Below are positions 16,351 to 27,300 of a DNA stretch of 55,897 nt, piece by piece. The notes under the pieces were generated by a model. That model had not been told where the DNA came from. It was given only the letters and a program-made list of their open reading frames with translations, and did no database searches. How positions within the stretch are numbered: the stretch's first letter is position 1; every line of letters starts with the position of its first letter. The position numbers and the translations under genes are program-made. Where the stretch lies: the NCBI GenBank assembly GCA_021286645.1, contig JAJTBZ010000004.1, forward strand, positions 1-55,897, read 5' to 3'. Source of the stretch: Ignavibacteria bacterium. GTDB taxonomy: Bacteria; Bacteroidota; Ignavibacteria; Ignavibacteriales; Ignavibacteriaceae.

Positions 16351-17631
16351 TTACAACCTGCCTATGGCTTTCATGTATCGGGCCACTGCTATTTTTGCAT
16401 CGTAGAACGATTGAATGAGAGAAACCTTTGCATTTAAAAGTGCTACCTGCGCATCTGTTACTTCAACAGGGCTGCCAATTTCCTGTTCATAACGGCTTAC
16501 CGCTAATTTTAGGGTTTCCTCGGCCAATTTGTAAAAAGCCTCAGCAGCCTGCATACGCTCTTTTGTTTCATTAAGATTTAGTAACTGTTGCTCAACATCC
16601 AGGCGAACAGACTGTAATACTGATTCATATTGAGCAGTACTGATTTTCAGATTTGCTTTTGCCTGTTGATCTGCTGCTAAAAGTCCCAACCCTTGAAAAA
16701 TCGGTATAGATAATGTAACGCCTGCATTCCAACTGCTTTGGAATTGAGTACTCAGATCAAAACTACGCCAGAAATATCCACCGGTAGCAGAAAGAGTAGG
16801 CAAATGAGCCGAGAATGCACTTGAAACAAGCGCTTCATTCGATCTTTGCTTCATGAGCGCGGAAAGAAGGTCGGGTCTGTTATTTATTGCAACGTTCATA
16901 GATTCATCCAGATTACCGATATCAGGAAAAATAAACTGTTCTATCTGGATATCATCAACAAAAACGGAAGTGGAATCAAATTTCGTATTGGTTAAATTTT
17001 CCAATTGAATCCGCGCGGTTTTTTCCGAATTCACTGACCGGATATAATTTAATTTAGAATTTGCTAAATCCGACTGCCCTTTCAACACATCGAACAGAGG
17101 TTTCTTCCCTGCTTCATAAAAAGCTTTCGCCTGGGCAAGATGTTCTTCAGACTGCTTGAACATGTCAAGGGAAGCATCTTTTACCCGCTTTGCCTGAATA
17201 TATGTATAAAATGCAGCCTGAACATTTACGATTATACTCTGTCGTGTATTCGAAGCATCGTAAACAGAAGCTTTAGTTAAGCTTGATTGGGCATTTAACC
17301 GATAAATACTTTTCCATGAATCAAAAATTAACTGTGTTCCCTGAAATCCCAATGAATAAGTCTCATAATCAGAAGTACGGGTAGTTGGACCAGTAAACGT
17401 AGTGCCACCGTTCTTTGTTACGCCACTTTGAAATGAAATTGAGGGAAGCAGACCTGAGCGTACAGAACTAAAATTAGCTTCGCCAAGCTCTACCGTTGCA
17501 TCAGCTGATTTTATTACCGGGTTGTTTTTTATAGCTAAATCAATACACAGGTTAATTGTTATTGAATCTTTAGGGTTATTGGCAAATATCAATACCGAAA
17601 AAACACATAAAACCGTGAGTATATTACGCAT
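16351..17631 (-). CDS. TolC-family outer membrane efflux protein
   Basis: Outer membrane channel of a tripartite efflux system, 426 residues from ATG 17631. That start gives a clean signal peptide ('MRNILTVLCVFSVLIFA'), has AGGTGG just upstream, and overlaps the RND stop by 8 bp; the longer in-frame start at 17700 adds a charged stretch that would spoil the signal. The two internal OEP repeats are visible: 'AIKNNPVIKSADATVELGEANFSS' early and 'AINNRPDLLSALMKQRSNEALVSSA' midway, each followed by long helical segments. Mature protein is exported through Sec and inserts as a trimer. It is the last gene of the adaptor-pump-channel operon and is followed by a terminator hairpin. Confidence 0.93.
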   Translation of the reverse strand: MRNILTVLCVFSVLIFANNPKDSITINLCIDLAIKNNPVIKSADATVELGEANFSSVRSGLLPSISFQSGVTKNGGTTFTGPTTRTSDYETYSLGFQGTQLIFDSWKSIYRLNAQSSLTKASVYDASNTRQSIIVNVQAAFYTYIQAKRVKDASLDMFKQSEEHLAQAKAFYEAGKKPLFDVLKGQSDLANSKLNYIRSVNSEKTARIQLENLTNTKFDSTSVFVDDIQIEQFIFPDIGNLDESMNVAINNRPDLLSALMKQRSNEALVSSAFSAHLPTLSATGGYFWRSFDLSTQFQSSWNAGVTLSIPIFQGLGLLAADQQAKANLKISTAQYESVLQSVRLDVEQQLLNLNETKERMQAAEAFYKLAEETLKLAVSRYEQEIGSPVEVTDAQVALLNAKVSLIQSFYDAKIAVARYMKAIGRL

Positions 17632-20600
17632 TTTCCACCTCTTCTTTTTCCATGGTCCGATGAAACTTTTCTTCGAAAATTGTATAAAGAGTCGGTACAA
17701 ATAATAACGTAAGGAAAGTCGATAAAGTTAAACCGCCTATAACCGATATTGCCAATGGTGCCTGAGAGGATTCACCACCAACGCCAAGGGCCAAGGGGAT
17801 AAGACCAAGCACAGTGGCCAAAGTTGTCATCATAATCGGTTTGAGCCTTGTTCTACCGGCTTTAATTACCGCTTCATGAAGTTCCAGTCCGTGTTTACGT
17901 AACCTGTTTGTATAATCGACAAGCAGGATACCATTCGAAACCACAATTCCAACCATTACAATAATACCCTGAAACGAAGTGACTGAGAGAGTTGTATTGG
18001 TAAGGAAAAGTGCCCATAAAACACCAACCATGCCCAAGGGTACGGTAAACATAATAATAAATGGATCAATTAATGATTGAAATTGCGAGGCCATAACCAT
18101 ATATACCAAAAGAATGGCTAATCCGAAAGCGAGCAATAAATCACTAAAGGTTTTTTGTTGCTGCTCGACGTTACCGCTCATGGTTACCTGGAACCCGCTT
18201 GGGACCTGGAGATTTTTAAGTTTTGCATCTATATCTTTGGCAATGCTACCCAGATCTCTTCCATCAAAATTTGCAGTTACTTCTACAATACGTTGTTGGT
18301 ATTTCCGGTCTATCTGAATCGGTGCTTTTTCAAGGTTTATTTTTACCAGGTTACTCATTTTGATAAGTTGGCCTTGTGAATTAGCAACCGAGAGATTCAG
18401 AATATCATCGATGTGGTTCCGGTAGTCTTCGGATAAACGAACAAGTATATTATAAACATTTCCATTCGAAGGCTCGGTGAATACCGATGCAACAGATCCA
18501 TTGATACCCGTAGCAATGGTATTAGAAATTTGAGAAACATTTACGCCAAGGGCGCCTGCTTTTTCTCTATTAATTTCTATTCGTAGTTGAGGTAAATTCA
18601 GTTCTCTGGATATTTGCACATCAGTTGTACCCGGAGTACCTTTAACAATTTCGAATACCTTTTGCGATAATTTATTCGCTTCATCGAGATTATTTCCACT
18701 GATAACAACATCAACCGGAGCATTGGAACCAAAATTCATTAAGAACTTTAGGAATCCACCTGAGTTAACATAAACTTGTGCACCCGCAAGAGAACCCAAT
18801 TTAGGTCTCAATTTCTTTATAATCTCAAAAACAGATCTATCGCGTTGTGTTGATGGAATTAGTGCTACTGTAATACTGGCAGCATGGCTTCCGCTGTTAC
18901 CACCACCACCGCCGATATTTCCACCTTTTGCAGAAGGTACACCGATATCAGAAATCACCGTTTGAATCTCTGGCACATTATTTTGAATAATCGATTCAAC
19001 TTTCTGAATCATTTTTTCAGTTTCTTCAATACGGGTTCCAACCGGCATTTTTATAACTACTGAAAATTGACCTTCATCAGAATCGGGAAAGAATTCAGTA
19101 CCAATAAACTTAAACAACAGTAACGAGATGATAGAAAACCCTGCCACACTGAAAATGATTAATTTTCTATGGTTAAGAGCGTATTGGATGATTGTCTGAT
19201 ACCTGTCATCCATATAATCAAAAAGTGCTTTAGCTCTAACCTGTATTCGATCGGCAAATTTCTTTGAGTCTGGATCTATTTCTCTTTCAGGTTTCAAATA
19301 TTTCAAACACATTAAAGGTGTTACAGTACGAGAAACAAAGAAGGAAGCAAAAAGAGCAATAGTAATAGTGAGAACTAATGGTACAAAAAGTAACTTTGCA
19401 ATACCTGTAAGGAATACAACAGGCAAGAATACAATCACGGTCGTGAGAGTAGAAATAAAAATTGGTGAAGCAACTTCCAGCGCTGCATCCAATGTAGATT
19501 GCATTTTACTCAGATTATTATGCTTCATTAAATCATAATGACGTGAAATAGCTTCCAGTTCCACAATCGAATCGTCCACCAATCGTCCGATACCCAGAGC
19601 CAAGCCGCCAAATGTCATGATATTAAGAGTTGTACCGCTAAACCGGAAGAAAATGAATGTACCTAAGATCGAGAGCGGAATGGCCATAAAGATGATTACC
19701 GCACTACGTGAGTTTCGAAGAAAGATAAGAATAACAACCATTGCAAGAAATGCACCCATGATTGACTCACGCTGTAAACCATCGATCGATTGCCTGATGT
19801 ACTGGCTCTGATCTACACCCAAACTAGCTTTAACAGAGGGAGGCACGTCACGTAAATTTGAAATGGCTTTTACGACTGCATCAACCACTTCAACAGTGTT
19901 TGCGCCTGAAGTCTTTTGAACGCGTAAAATAACACCATGTTTTCCGTTATTACGAATCAACTCAGTTTGCTCCTGAAAAGCATCCTGAACAGAAGCGATA
20001 TCCCTAACCCTAACAGCCACACCATTAACTGTTTTAACGACTATGTTGCCCATAGGTTCTACAACATTAAATTGGCTTTCGGTTTTAAGAGAATAGTCAA
20101 ACACACCACTTTTCAAATCACCCGAAGGCACTATCAGATTTGAAGTAGAAATGGCCTGCGAAACCTGTGCGAGCGAAATACCCATCGCTTCAATTCTGTT
20201 CCTGTCTACTCTGATCTGAATCTCGCGAATTTTTCCGCCTATTACCTGAGCAAAGGCAACTCCGGGAACGTGTTCTAATTGTGGTTCTATTGAATTATAC
20301 GCTATATCGTACAACTGGCGTTCATCCAGATCGCCACTCAGGGCTATGGTACAAACCGGCATATTGGTAATGTCAAAACGCAATACAACCGGCTGACTGC
20401 TGCCATCGGGTAATAAATTTAATACCCGGTTTATTTTTTGGATTACATCAATTAAGCCTACATCGGTGTTCGCACCCCAGTTAAAGAATACCCTTACACT
20501 GGAAACGCCTTCACGGGTGGCAGACTGTACATAGTTAACGTCGTTGGTTGAACTGACTACCCGTTCAATTGGATATGTTATTGATTGTTCCATATCCAAC

Positions 20601-20767
20601 GGCCCCGCACCATTATTAAAAGTAACAACACTAACAACGGGTATCTGGATATTTGGAAGCATATCCACCGGCAACTGAGTAAAAGATACCACACCCAGTA
20701 CAAAGACTGCAATAGCGGCCATGAGTGTAGTGATAGGATATTTTAATGCTAATCTTGTTAGCCACAT
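17624..20767 (-). CDS. RND efflux transporter, AcrB/HAE1-like pump
   Basis: Inner-membrane resistance-nodulation-division pump of 1047 residues, the expected size. Its twelve helices and two porter domains follow the family pattern. The proton-relay aspartates Asp398 and Asp399 are in helix 4 ('GIGRLVDDSIVELE'). The 'PIERV', 'VVILIFLRN' and 'MVGIVVSNGILLVDY' segments are also typical, and no canonical heavy-metal (CusA) signature is seen. One feature stands out: a poly-glycine run 'GGNIGGGGGNSG' in the second porter region. It starts 2 bp after the adaptor gene and overlaps the TolC gene by 8 bp. Likely substrates are amphiphilic drugs, dyes, bile salts or lipids. No dedicated repressor is encoded next to it. 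Confidence 0.97.
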   Translation of the reverse strand: MWLTRLALKYPITTLMAAIAVFVLGVVSFTQLPVDMLPNIQIPVVSVVTFNNGAGPLDMEQSITYPIERVVSSTNDVNYVQSATREGVSSVRVFFNWGANTDVGLIDVIQKINRVLNLLPDGSSQPVVLRFDITNMPVCTIALSGDLDERQLYDIAYNSIEPQLEHVPGVAFAQVIGGKIREIQIRVDRNRIEAMGISLAQVSQAISTSNLIVPSGDLKSGVFDYSLKTESQFNVVEPMGNIVVKTVNGVAVRVRDIASVQDAFQEQTELIRNNGKHGVILRVQKTSGANTVEVVDAVVKAISNLRDVPPSVKASLGVDQSQYIRQSIDGLQRESIMGAFLAMVVILIFLRNSRSAVIIFMAIPLSILGTFIFFRFSGTTLNIMTFGGLALGIGRLVDDSIVELEAISRHYDLMKHNNLSKMQSTLDAALEVASPIFISTLTTVIVFLPVVFLTGIAKLLFVPLVLTITIALFASFFVSRTVTPLMCLKYLKPEREIDPDSKKFADRIQVRAKALFDYMDDRYQTIIQYALNHRKLIIFSVAGFSIISLLLFKFIGTEFFPDSDEGQFSVVIKMPVGTRIEETEKMIQKVESIIQNNVPEIQTVISDIGVPSAKGGNIGGGGGNSGSHAASITVALIPSTQRDRSVFEIIKKLRPKLGSLAGAQVYVNSGGFLKFLMNFGSNAPVDVVISGNNLDEANKLSQKVFEIVKGTPGTTDVQISRELNLPQLRIEINREKAGALGVNVSQISNTIATGINGSVASVFTEPSNGNVYNILVRLSEDYRNHIDDILNLSVANSQGQLIKMSNLVKINLEKAPIQIDRKYQQRIVEVTANFDGRDLGSIAKDIDAKLKNLQVPSGFQVTMSGNVEQQQKTFSDLLLAFGLAILLVYMVMASQFQSLIDPFIIMFTVPLGMVGVLWALFLTNTTLSVTSFQGIIVMVGIVVSNGILLVDYTNRLRKHGLELHEAVIKAGRTRLKPIMMTTLATVLGLIPLALGVGGESSQAPLAISVIGGLTLSTFLTLLFVPTLYTIFEEKFHRTMEKEEVENA

Positions 20768-20769
20768 AA

Positions 20770-21867
20770 TTACCTCACTACCCTGACTTTCATTTTATCT
20801 TTGATAAGCGTTTGGCCGGCTACCACTACTTTATCGTTTTCTGTTACACCGGATATAATTTCGACTTCTTTTTCCTGGCGAAGCCCAATCTGAATATATT
20901 GTTTATGAACCGTAGAATCGGGTAAAGTATACACGAACCACCCTTTTTCATCCTTTTGAACAGACTCGGTGGGTAATTTTAATGTGTTTTCTTTCTTATC
21001 GAGAACAAAAGTTACATTAGCAAACATTCCGGGCTTAAGTAAGTGCCCGGGATTATTAACATCAATTTGCACAACCATTGTTCGGGTTGATAAGTCGACT
21101 GACTCACTCGTTTTAGTTATCTTTCCGGAAAAATGTTTATCGGGTAAGGCATCAACAGTAATATCTGCTTCACGCACTTTCGCAACTGCCGCGATATCTC
21201 TCTCAGGTATGTTTGCCATAATTTTCAGGGCATTTACATCCATGAGTGTAAATAAAGCTGATGTTGTAGGCTGACCGGCAGTAACATAGGTACCAGCATC
21301 ATAAAAACGCTTGGTAATAGTACCGCTGAACGGCGCAGTAATTTTACAATAACTTAATTGAGTCTGTGTGTTTTTATAATTTGCCAGGCTAACCTCCCTT
21401 TGCGCAATAGCGACATCAAAAGCCGTTTTTGCATTATCAAGATCCTGTCTCGCAATTAAGTTCTTGTTTAGCAGCGACGCATTGCGTTCATAATTTGCTT
21501 TTGTATTGATATAATTTGCCTCTGCCTGAAGATAGCTGCCGTATGCTTGTTTCATATTTTGAGAATAAATAGAGGTATCGATAAGTGCAAGAAGCTGTCC
21601 CTGCCCAACAGCAGAGCCGATATCGACAAATTCCCGCTCTATATTCCCTGAAACTTTAGTGTAAATCATGGCCTGTTTTACCGGAGAAACATCGCCGGTT
21701 AGCAGAATAGTATATTCCATTTCACCACGAACCGGTTTCCCAATACTAACAGCCGGGGCTGCTCCACCTTTTTTATTCGCTTCTGAAGAACCTGCCTGAA
21801 ACCGAATGATCACGATTATCACGAGAAGAATAACAATAGCAGTTATCCAAATAACCTTTTTACTCAT
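20770..21867 (-). CDS. RND efflux periplasmic adaptor (HlyD/MFP family)
   Basis: Membrane fusion protein of 365 residues linking the RND pump to the TolC channel. An N-terminal signal/anchor ('VIWITAIVILLVIIVIIRF') is followed by the lipoyl half-motif 'VKQAMIYTKVSGNIEREFVDIGSAVGQGQLLALID', a helical hairpin (about residues 105-165), the second lipoyl half ('YCKITAPFSGTITKRFYDAGTYV'), a beta-barrel and a membrane-proximal domain ending 'VVAGQTLIKDKMKVRVV'. It is the first gene of the efflux operon. The upstream 269-bp divergent region is very AT-rich, and I see no clear operator in it. Confidence 0.95.
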   Translation of the reverse strand: MSKKVIWITAIVILLVIIVIIRFQAGSSEANKKGGAAPAVSIGKPVRGEMEYTILLTGDVSPVKQAMIYTKVSGNIEREFVDIGSAVGQGQLLALIDTSIYSQNMKQAYGSYLQAEANYINTKANYERNASLLNKNLIARQDLDNAKTAFDVAIAQREVSLANYKNTQTQLSYCKITAPFSGTITKRFYDAGTYVTAGQPTTSALFTLMDVNALKIMANIPERDIAAVAKVREADITVDALPDKHFSGKITKTSESVDLSTRTMVVQIDVNNPGHLLKPGMFANVTFVLDKKENTLKLPTESVQKDEKGWFVYTLPDSTVHKQYIQIGLRQEKEVEIISGVTENDKVVVAGQTLIKDKMKVRVVR

Positions 21868-22136
21868 AAAATACCTATTAAATAATATTTAGCGCGACTT
21901 TGCGGTAGTTAACTAAATTCTCAATTACTGTTGTAATAATAATTTTCTATAATATATATTAAATATAAATATATTTGACAGAACTGAACCCGATTTGGTT
22001 TAACATCAGTGTAAAAAAACTATTAATTTGTATTACTTTTACTCTGTTCATAACTACTTTGAATAATTATACATATGAACATTTTCATAAACCGAGTTTA
22101 GTTAGTAAATTACACTATAAAACCAAATAGAATTAC
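21868..22136. other. Divergent intergenic region between efflux operon and glycosyltransferase
   Basis: About 270 bp of very AT-rich DNA between divergent transcription units. It must hold both promoters. A TAnnTTTG match (TATATTTG) occurs at 21970-21977 on the plus strand, but it is 160 bp from the glycosyltransferase start. No inverted repeat, tRNA or small gene is evident. Confidence 0.5.
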
Positions 22137-22919
22137 ATGAAGATAACCTCAGTCACCATTGCAAAAAATGAAAGTCAGAATATTGAACGATGTATCAACA
22201 GCCTCAAAGGAGTTGTTGATGAAATTATTGTCTTGATTGACTCTTCAACAACCGATAATACTCTGGAACTGGTGCAAAGGCACCCGGAAGTACGCTACGA
22301 GCTTGTACAATGGATGGGATTCTCTCGCACAAAAGAATATGGCGTAAGCATAGCTTCCTATGAATGGATTTTTTGGATAGATGCCGATGAGGCTGTATCA
22401 GCTGAATTAGGTGCAGAAATACAGGGATTAAAGGCCAGAGATGTGTCCACAATTGCTGCATTTTCGATGCCCAGAAAAGCATGGTTTATCGGAAGATGGA
22501 TTACTCATAGTGGTTGGTATCCGGGAAGAATAAACAGAATTCTGCATAAATCAAGCTTCTCTTTTATTCATAATGAGGTGCATGAGTCTACAACCATAAA
22601 CGGTAGGATCGAACTCCTACAGGCAGACTTGCTGCATTATACTGATAGAAATATTGCACATTATTACGATAAATTTAATAATTACACTTCCCTGGCAGCA
22701 ATTGACCTTGCAAAAAAAGGAAGACACGCTTCGACAAAAGACCTACTAATCCGGCCTGCTTTTCTTTTCTTGAAGATGTATATATTGAAACGGGGGTTTC
22801 TGGATGGTTTGCAGGGATTTATGCTTGCAGTATTTTCTGCAAATTACGTGTTTACCAAGTACGCGAAACTCTGGGAAAAAGAACATGTCAGCGATAAAGA
22901 TTCAGAGAATTACCATTAA
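22137..22919 (+). CDS. Family 2 glycosyltransferase (WaaE/KdtX-like)
   Basis: Cytoplasmic-face glycosyltransferase of 260 residues with a GT-A fold. The N-terminus 'ITSVTIAKNESQNIERCINSLKGVVDEIIVLIDSSTTDNT' is split over the nucleotide-sugar site, and 'WIDADEAVS' near residue 80 holds the metal-binding acidic motif (DAD). The C-terminal half, with 'WYPGRINRILHKS', 'IHNEVHES' and 'LLHYTDRN', matches the WaaE/KdtX-like group that adds glucose to the inner core of lipopolysaccharide or related glycans. A hydrophobic amphipathic tail ('PAFLFLKMYILKRGF') may bind the membrane. NAD kinase follows after 14 bp, so the genes are probably co-transcribed without an obvious shared role. Acceptor and sugar are not known. 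Confidence 0.9.
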   Translation: MKITSVTIAKNESQNIERCINSLKGVVDEIIVLIDSSTTDNTLELVQRHPEVRYELVQWMGFSRTKEYGVSIASYEWIFWIDADEAVSAELGAEIQGLKARDVSTIAAFSMPRKAWFIGRWITHSGWYPGRINRILHKSSFSFIHNEVHESTTINGRIELLQADLLHYTDRNIAHYYDKFNNYTSLAAIDLAKKGRHASTKDLLIRPAFLFLKMYILKRGFLDGLQGFMLAVFSANYVFTKYAKLWEKEHVSDKDSENYH

Positions 22920-22933
22920 TCCATAGGAAAAGC

Positions 22934-23818
22934 ATGACAGTAGGTATCATCGGCAACACTACGAAAGAAAATATAGCAGAAATTGCTCTCCTTGTGTATA
23001 ACACGTTATTGGAACTGGAAATACAGCCAATGCTTGGCCATGGATTAAAATGTGTCTTACCGGATTCGGGATTAACATTTTTCTCTGACGATGAAATAGG
23101 AATGCATAGTGATATTATCATTAGCATCGGAGGAGATGGAACTTTTTTAGCCTCATCCGTTACAGCATATCTTCATGATAAGCCTATTGCCGGTCTTAAT
23201 TTAGGTAAATTAGGTTTTCTGGCCGAAGTCACTACTCAGGAAATGAGTAAGTTTTTCCATGAATTAAAGGAAGAATTGCTAAAAATTGAAGAGCGCATAG
23301 TATTGGAAGCTTCTTCCCCAAGTTTTGGGCAGCAAAGGAAAATTGCCTTTAATGATTTTGTAATAGACAAAGGCGGCTGGCCGAAAATGATAGAGGTTAG
23401 TATTCTCATAGATGAAGAATATGTAACAACTTTTAACGCAGATGGATTAATTGTATCTACTCCTGCAGGATCAACCGGATATTCACTTTCTACCGGCGGC
23501 CCGATCGTATCGCCGGGGGCATCAGTTATTGCACTTTGCCCGATTTCTGCCCATAGTCTTACAGTTCGCCCATTAATAGTTGATGCCCAAAGGAAAATTA
23601 CCGTCATAGTTGAATCGCATTACACCAATATTCATTTTAACTGCGATGGACAAAGAATGTTTGACTTTCCCCCACCCTTTAGAATTGAAATAACTAAAGG
23701 AGACCGTCCTTTAAAAATCCTTAGAAGTACCTCTTTTAGTTATTTTAGAATATTACGGAAGAAATTGTTCTGGGGAGCCGATTTTAGAAAGTTTAACCCT
23801 GATCTGGATAATCTATGA
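22934..23818 (+). CDS. nadK: NAD kinase
   Basis: Phosphorylates NAD to NADP in the cytoplasm. The 294-residue protein carries the signature 'GGDGT' at 66-70, the 'GLNLGKLGFLAE' segment, and the C-terminal substrate loop 'NADGLIVSTPAGSTGYSLS', where the catalytic and NAD-binding residues sit. 'CPISAHSLTVRPLIV' follows as usual. AGGAAAAG precedes the ATG. The stop overlaps the next start by 4 bp (ATGA), so the thioredoxin-fold protein is translationally coupled to it. Assignment is firm. Confidence 0.97.
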   Translation: MTVGIIGNTTKENIAEIALLVYNTLLELEIQPMLGHGLKCVLPDSGLTFFSDDEIGMHSDIIISIGGDGTFLASSVTAYLHDKPIAGLNLGKLGFLAEVTTQEMSKFFHELKEELLKIEERIVLEASSPSFGQQRKIAFNDFVIDKGGWPKMIEVSILIDEEYVTTFNADGLIVSTPAGSTGYSLSTGGPIVSPGASVIALCPISAHSLTVRPLIVDAQRKITVIVESHYTNIHFNCDGQRMFDFPPPFRIEITKGDRPLKILRSTSFSYFRILRKKLFWGADFRKFNPDLDNL

Positions 23819-24324
23819 TTTTTCGCAGCATTATAATTATTCTTGTTATTTTATCAGTTCAGAATTATGGACAGAGTATCTCGATTACGGACACAACAAA
23901 TGGTAAACCAATGCTATTGGGCCAATGTACTGTACAAAATTTTCAGGATAGCACGTACCACACCTGGTGGAATGAAGGTTATTCGAGTTACAAACCGGAT
24001 TCGATTACCTGCAGAATTCTGGAAAGTTTAATACCCGGAATTAAAATCCAGATAATTATGGCTACATGGTGTTCTGACAGCCAGGAACAAATACCCCGTT
24101 TATTTAAAATTCTCAAACAAGTTCGTTTGCAGCCGGAAAATGTGTCCATAATCTGTGTAAACCGAAATAAAACAGCACCTGGAATTGATCTTAAGGATCT
24201 TAAAATACAACTGGTACCCACTATAATTATCCAAAGAGCCGGAAGTGAAATTGGCAGAATTATTGAAACACCAAGTGAAACCTTGGAGAAGGATTTGTTA
24301 AAAATCCTCAATTCGCCAAGATAA
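23815..24324 (+). CDS. Exported thioredoxin-fold protein with a single active-site Cys
   Basis: A 169-residue protein with a short signal peptide (cleavage likely near 'NYGQ'), so periplasmic. The thioredoxin-like centre is 'ATWCSDSQEQIPR' near residues 81-93: the first Cys of CxxC is kept but the second is Ser (CSDS). A cis-Pro candidate, 'LVPTIII', lies near residues 130-136. CxxS proteins usually act as monothiol reductases, isomerases or binders rather than dithiol oxidoreductases. There is one other Cys in the ripe part before the motif and one after it, so an atypical disulfide partner is possible. It overlaps NAD kinase by 4 bp and ends 1 bp from the convergent hybrid kinase. Fold is fairly sure, function open. 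Confidence 0.82.
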   Translation: MIFRSIIIILVILSVQNYGQSISITDTTNGKPMLLGQCTVQNFQDSTYHTWWNEGYSSYKPDSITCRILESLIPGIKIQIIMATWCSDSQEQIPRLFKILKQVRLQPENVSIICVNRNKTAPGIDLKDLKIQLVPTIIIQRAGSEIGRIIETPSETLEKDLLKILNSPR

Positions 24325-24325
24325 T

Positions 24326-27300
24326 TTATTTAGGTAACTGTTTAAGGCATTTTTCAATTGCTGCCTTAAAAGCAACCAAGTTAACAGGTTTAGTAAAAAT
24401 GTATTCAATTCCAAGATCTGAATACATTAACTGTTCACTTTTTCCCATATCACCGCTCAGCACCATAAGAGGCGGTTTTCCGGCAATTTTCAGTTTTTTA
24501 AATTCTTCTATAAACTGCACCCCGTTCATTACCGGCATAGCATGATCAGTAATAATAAGCGCAAACGAAGTTTCCTGAACTATTTCAAGTGCTTCCTTCC
24601 CATTCTTCGCGGTAATAATATCATAATCCTCAACCATATTCTTTATAATCTTGGAATATAAAATACGGTCAGTGTTACTATCGTCAACCATAAGAATAGT
24701 AGCCGAAGCTTTTGGAAGGGTAAGCGTGAATGTAGTACCGACATTATATGTACTATCAACGCGTATCTTCCCGCCATGCTTTTCAATAATTTCTTTTACT
24801 AAAGAAAGCCCAAGTCCGGAACCTTTTTCTCCGGCCGTACCGTCAGTGGTAAATTTTGATTCAACATTGAATACTTTATGAAGGTCTTCCGGTTTTATAC
24901 CTACGCCGGTATCAGAAACAGTAATCTCTTCAAACCGGGGATGTTCTGACTGCTTACTTGCAATAGTAATAGAGCCACCGGTTGCCGTAAATTTCAGGGA
25001 GTTCGATAATAAATTATTAAATATTTGCATGGTCAGATTATGATCTACAAAAACCACAATCTCTTTATCGACTTCGTTAATCAGGCTAATTCCCTTTTTC
25101 CAGGCTACACCATTGAGACCCGAAAAGATAGAATTAATAAACTCATATAAATTAATATGTTTAGGTTCAAAAACTACTCGTCCGGTTTGGATTCTGGTCC
25201 AATCCAATAAGGAGTTTACCAGGGAGAGCATATTTTGAGCGGATTCCTGAATATACTTCACATATTGGCGGGCTTCTTCAGGTGTAAGATCATCTTCTTC
25301 ACCAAGTAACAGATCGGTAAAGCCCATAATAGAACTGAAAGGTGTTCGCAAATCGTGCGAGATAATGGATATAAATTTATCCTTTGTTTCGTTAAGCTTC
25401 TGTAATTTTAACGAAGATTGTGTTAATTCATCCTCTGCCTTTTTTTGCATGGAAACATCACTAACAAGGCCAAATATCTTCATTACTTTACCTTTTCGAT
25501 CGCGGATAACATTAATTTTATTCCGGATCCAAACGATATTCCCTGACTTGTTCATTATGCGAAATTCTATTTCATCCGACCTTTTGTAATAATTGTTATA
25601 GAATCTCTTCAATCGTTCTTTAACCAATGGGAAATCATCGGGATATATTATTCGAAAGAACAACAAACCATCGGCAAGCATTTCATTCGGTGTGTAACCG
25701 GTTATTTTCTCAACTGATGAAGAATAGAAAATAGTTCTAATTTTGGAATTAATCAGTTCTGCAGTCCAAAAGAAATCATCAAGGTTTTCCGTAATACTTC
25801 TATACTTTTCCTCAGAATCTTTCAGCTTTTTTTGAGCTACTTTGCTTTCGGTAATATCTCGCGATACGACTACGAAATACATATTTTCGCCATGTGTAAA
25901 CATAGTAACTGAAAGTTCGTTCTGAAAAGTTGATCCATCCTTTCGTTTGGCTAAAAATTCATAAGTTCCTGGAGCTTCTTTCCCATTTTTCCTTCTTGAA
26001 GTGTACTCACGGATACGCGGGATCTCCTGTTCTGTAACAAGAGTGAGTACCGATTGCCCAATTAGTTCTTCTTTGCCTTTATAACCATAAAGCCTTGCAA
26101 ATGAATCATTGAGCAGAACAATCGTACCGTTTAACTCAACTCCAATCCCATCATTTGTATAATCAATAATAGAGCGCAACATTTCAAGTTCATTGGCAAT
26201 TGTGATTTTTTCCTGAATATCATTCAGATGGACAAAAAAGTGGACTTGTCCCGCGATTTCAAATGAATTAATAATACAATGAAACACCCTGTATTCGCCC
26301 GCTGATGTTCTCATTCGAACATCCGACTCAGAATTTAAATCAGCCGTGAGATTATAGAATGTTAAATCTTTCTCGACTACAAAAGCAGGATCAATTAAAT
26401 CGAGAAAATAGGACTGCTGCGAATTATTAGTCGAATTATAAAAAGTCTGCTCAAAAATAGTATTACACGATTCAATTTTTCCCGTTTCATCCATAATAGC
26501 TGCCGGCTGCTTGTTTGTGCGGAAAAAATGTTCATATCTGGTAAGTTGCTCCTGCAGATGCCTGGTTTGGTCAACTTCGTTTGTAACCTCTTTACCCATA
26601 ATAAGGCAGTACAAGCCAACATTCGGGTCTTTCTTCACCATCGATCTACAGTTTACTACTTTCACCTGGCCATTGGAGAGTATAATTTCCTGGCTAAATT
26701 GCATTTCATATGTATCAAGTAAATCGGCTATTTTGGATTCTTTTAATTCAGTAAAGACCCTGCTGATATGCTTACCAAACACTTCACTGCGCCGCAATCG
26801 AAAAGTAATTTCACTTCCTTTATTCCAGAAAATAATTCTTCCCTGGCTGTTAATTCCAATAACTGCCTCGGCAATATCCTGAGTAAATTGATAATACTGT
26901 TGTAGTTCCTGTAATTCCCGTTTGTAATTTTCAATCATCTTTAAGAATACAGTAATTTCTCTAATGGTAATAAAGAGGAACTGGATTCGGTACTTTTCTC
27001 CTACCAAAGGGATAATAGCACATTCATAAAACTCACTCCCTCCATCCTCTGCACTATTCGCCACATCCAGCATTATTTCTTCAGGTTGCCGCTTAATAAG
27101 CGCGCCTTTAAATGAAGCAACTACTTTCTGATCATACCGCGAGTCAAAAAAAGATTGGAGAAATTCGGTATCACGATTTTCAGCCGTTCTGAATAGTGCT
27201 ACTTTATTACCGCCTTGAAATAGAATTTTCCCTTCGGGGGAAACGATTAAAAATAGACTCCAGATACGGTTTAGCAGTGCTTCAAAATGCGGGTCGAAAT

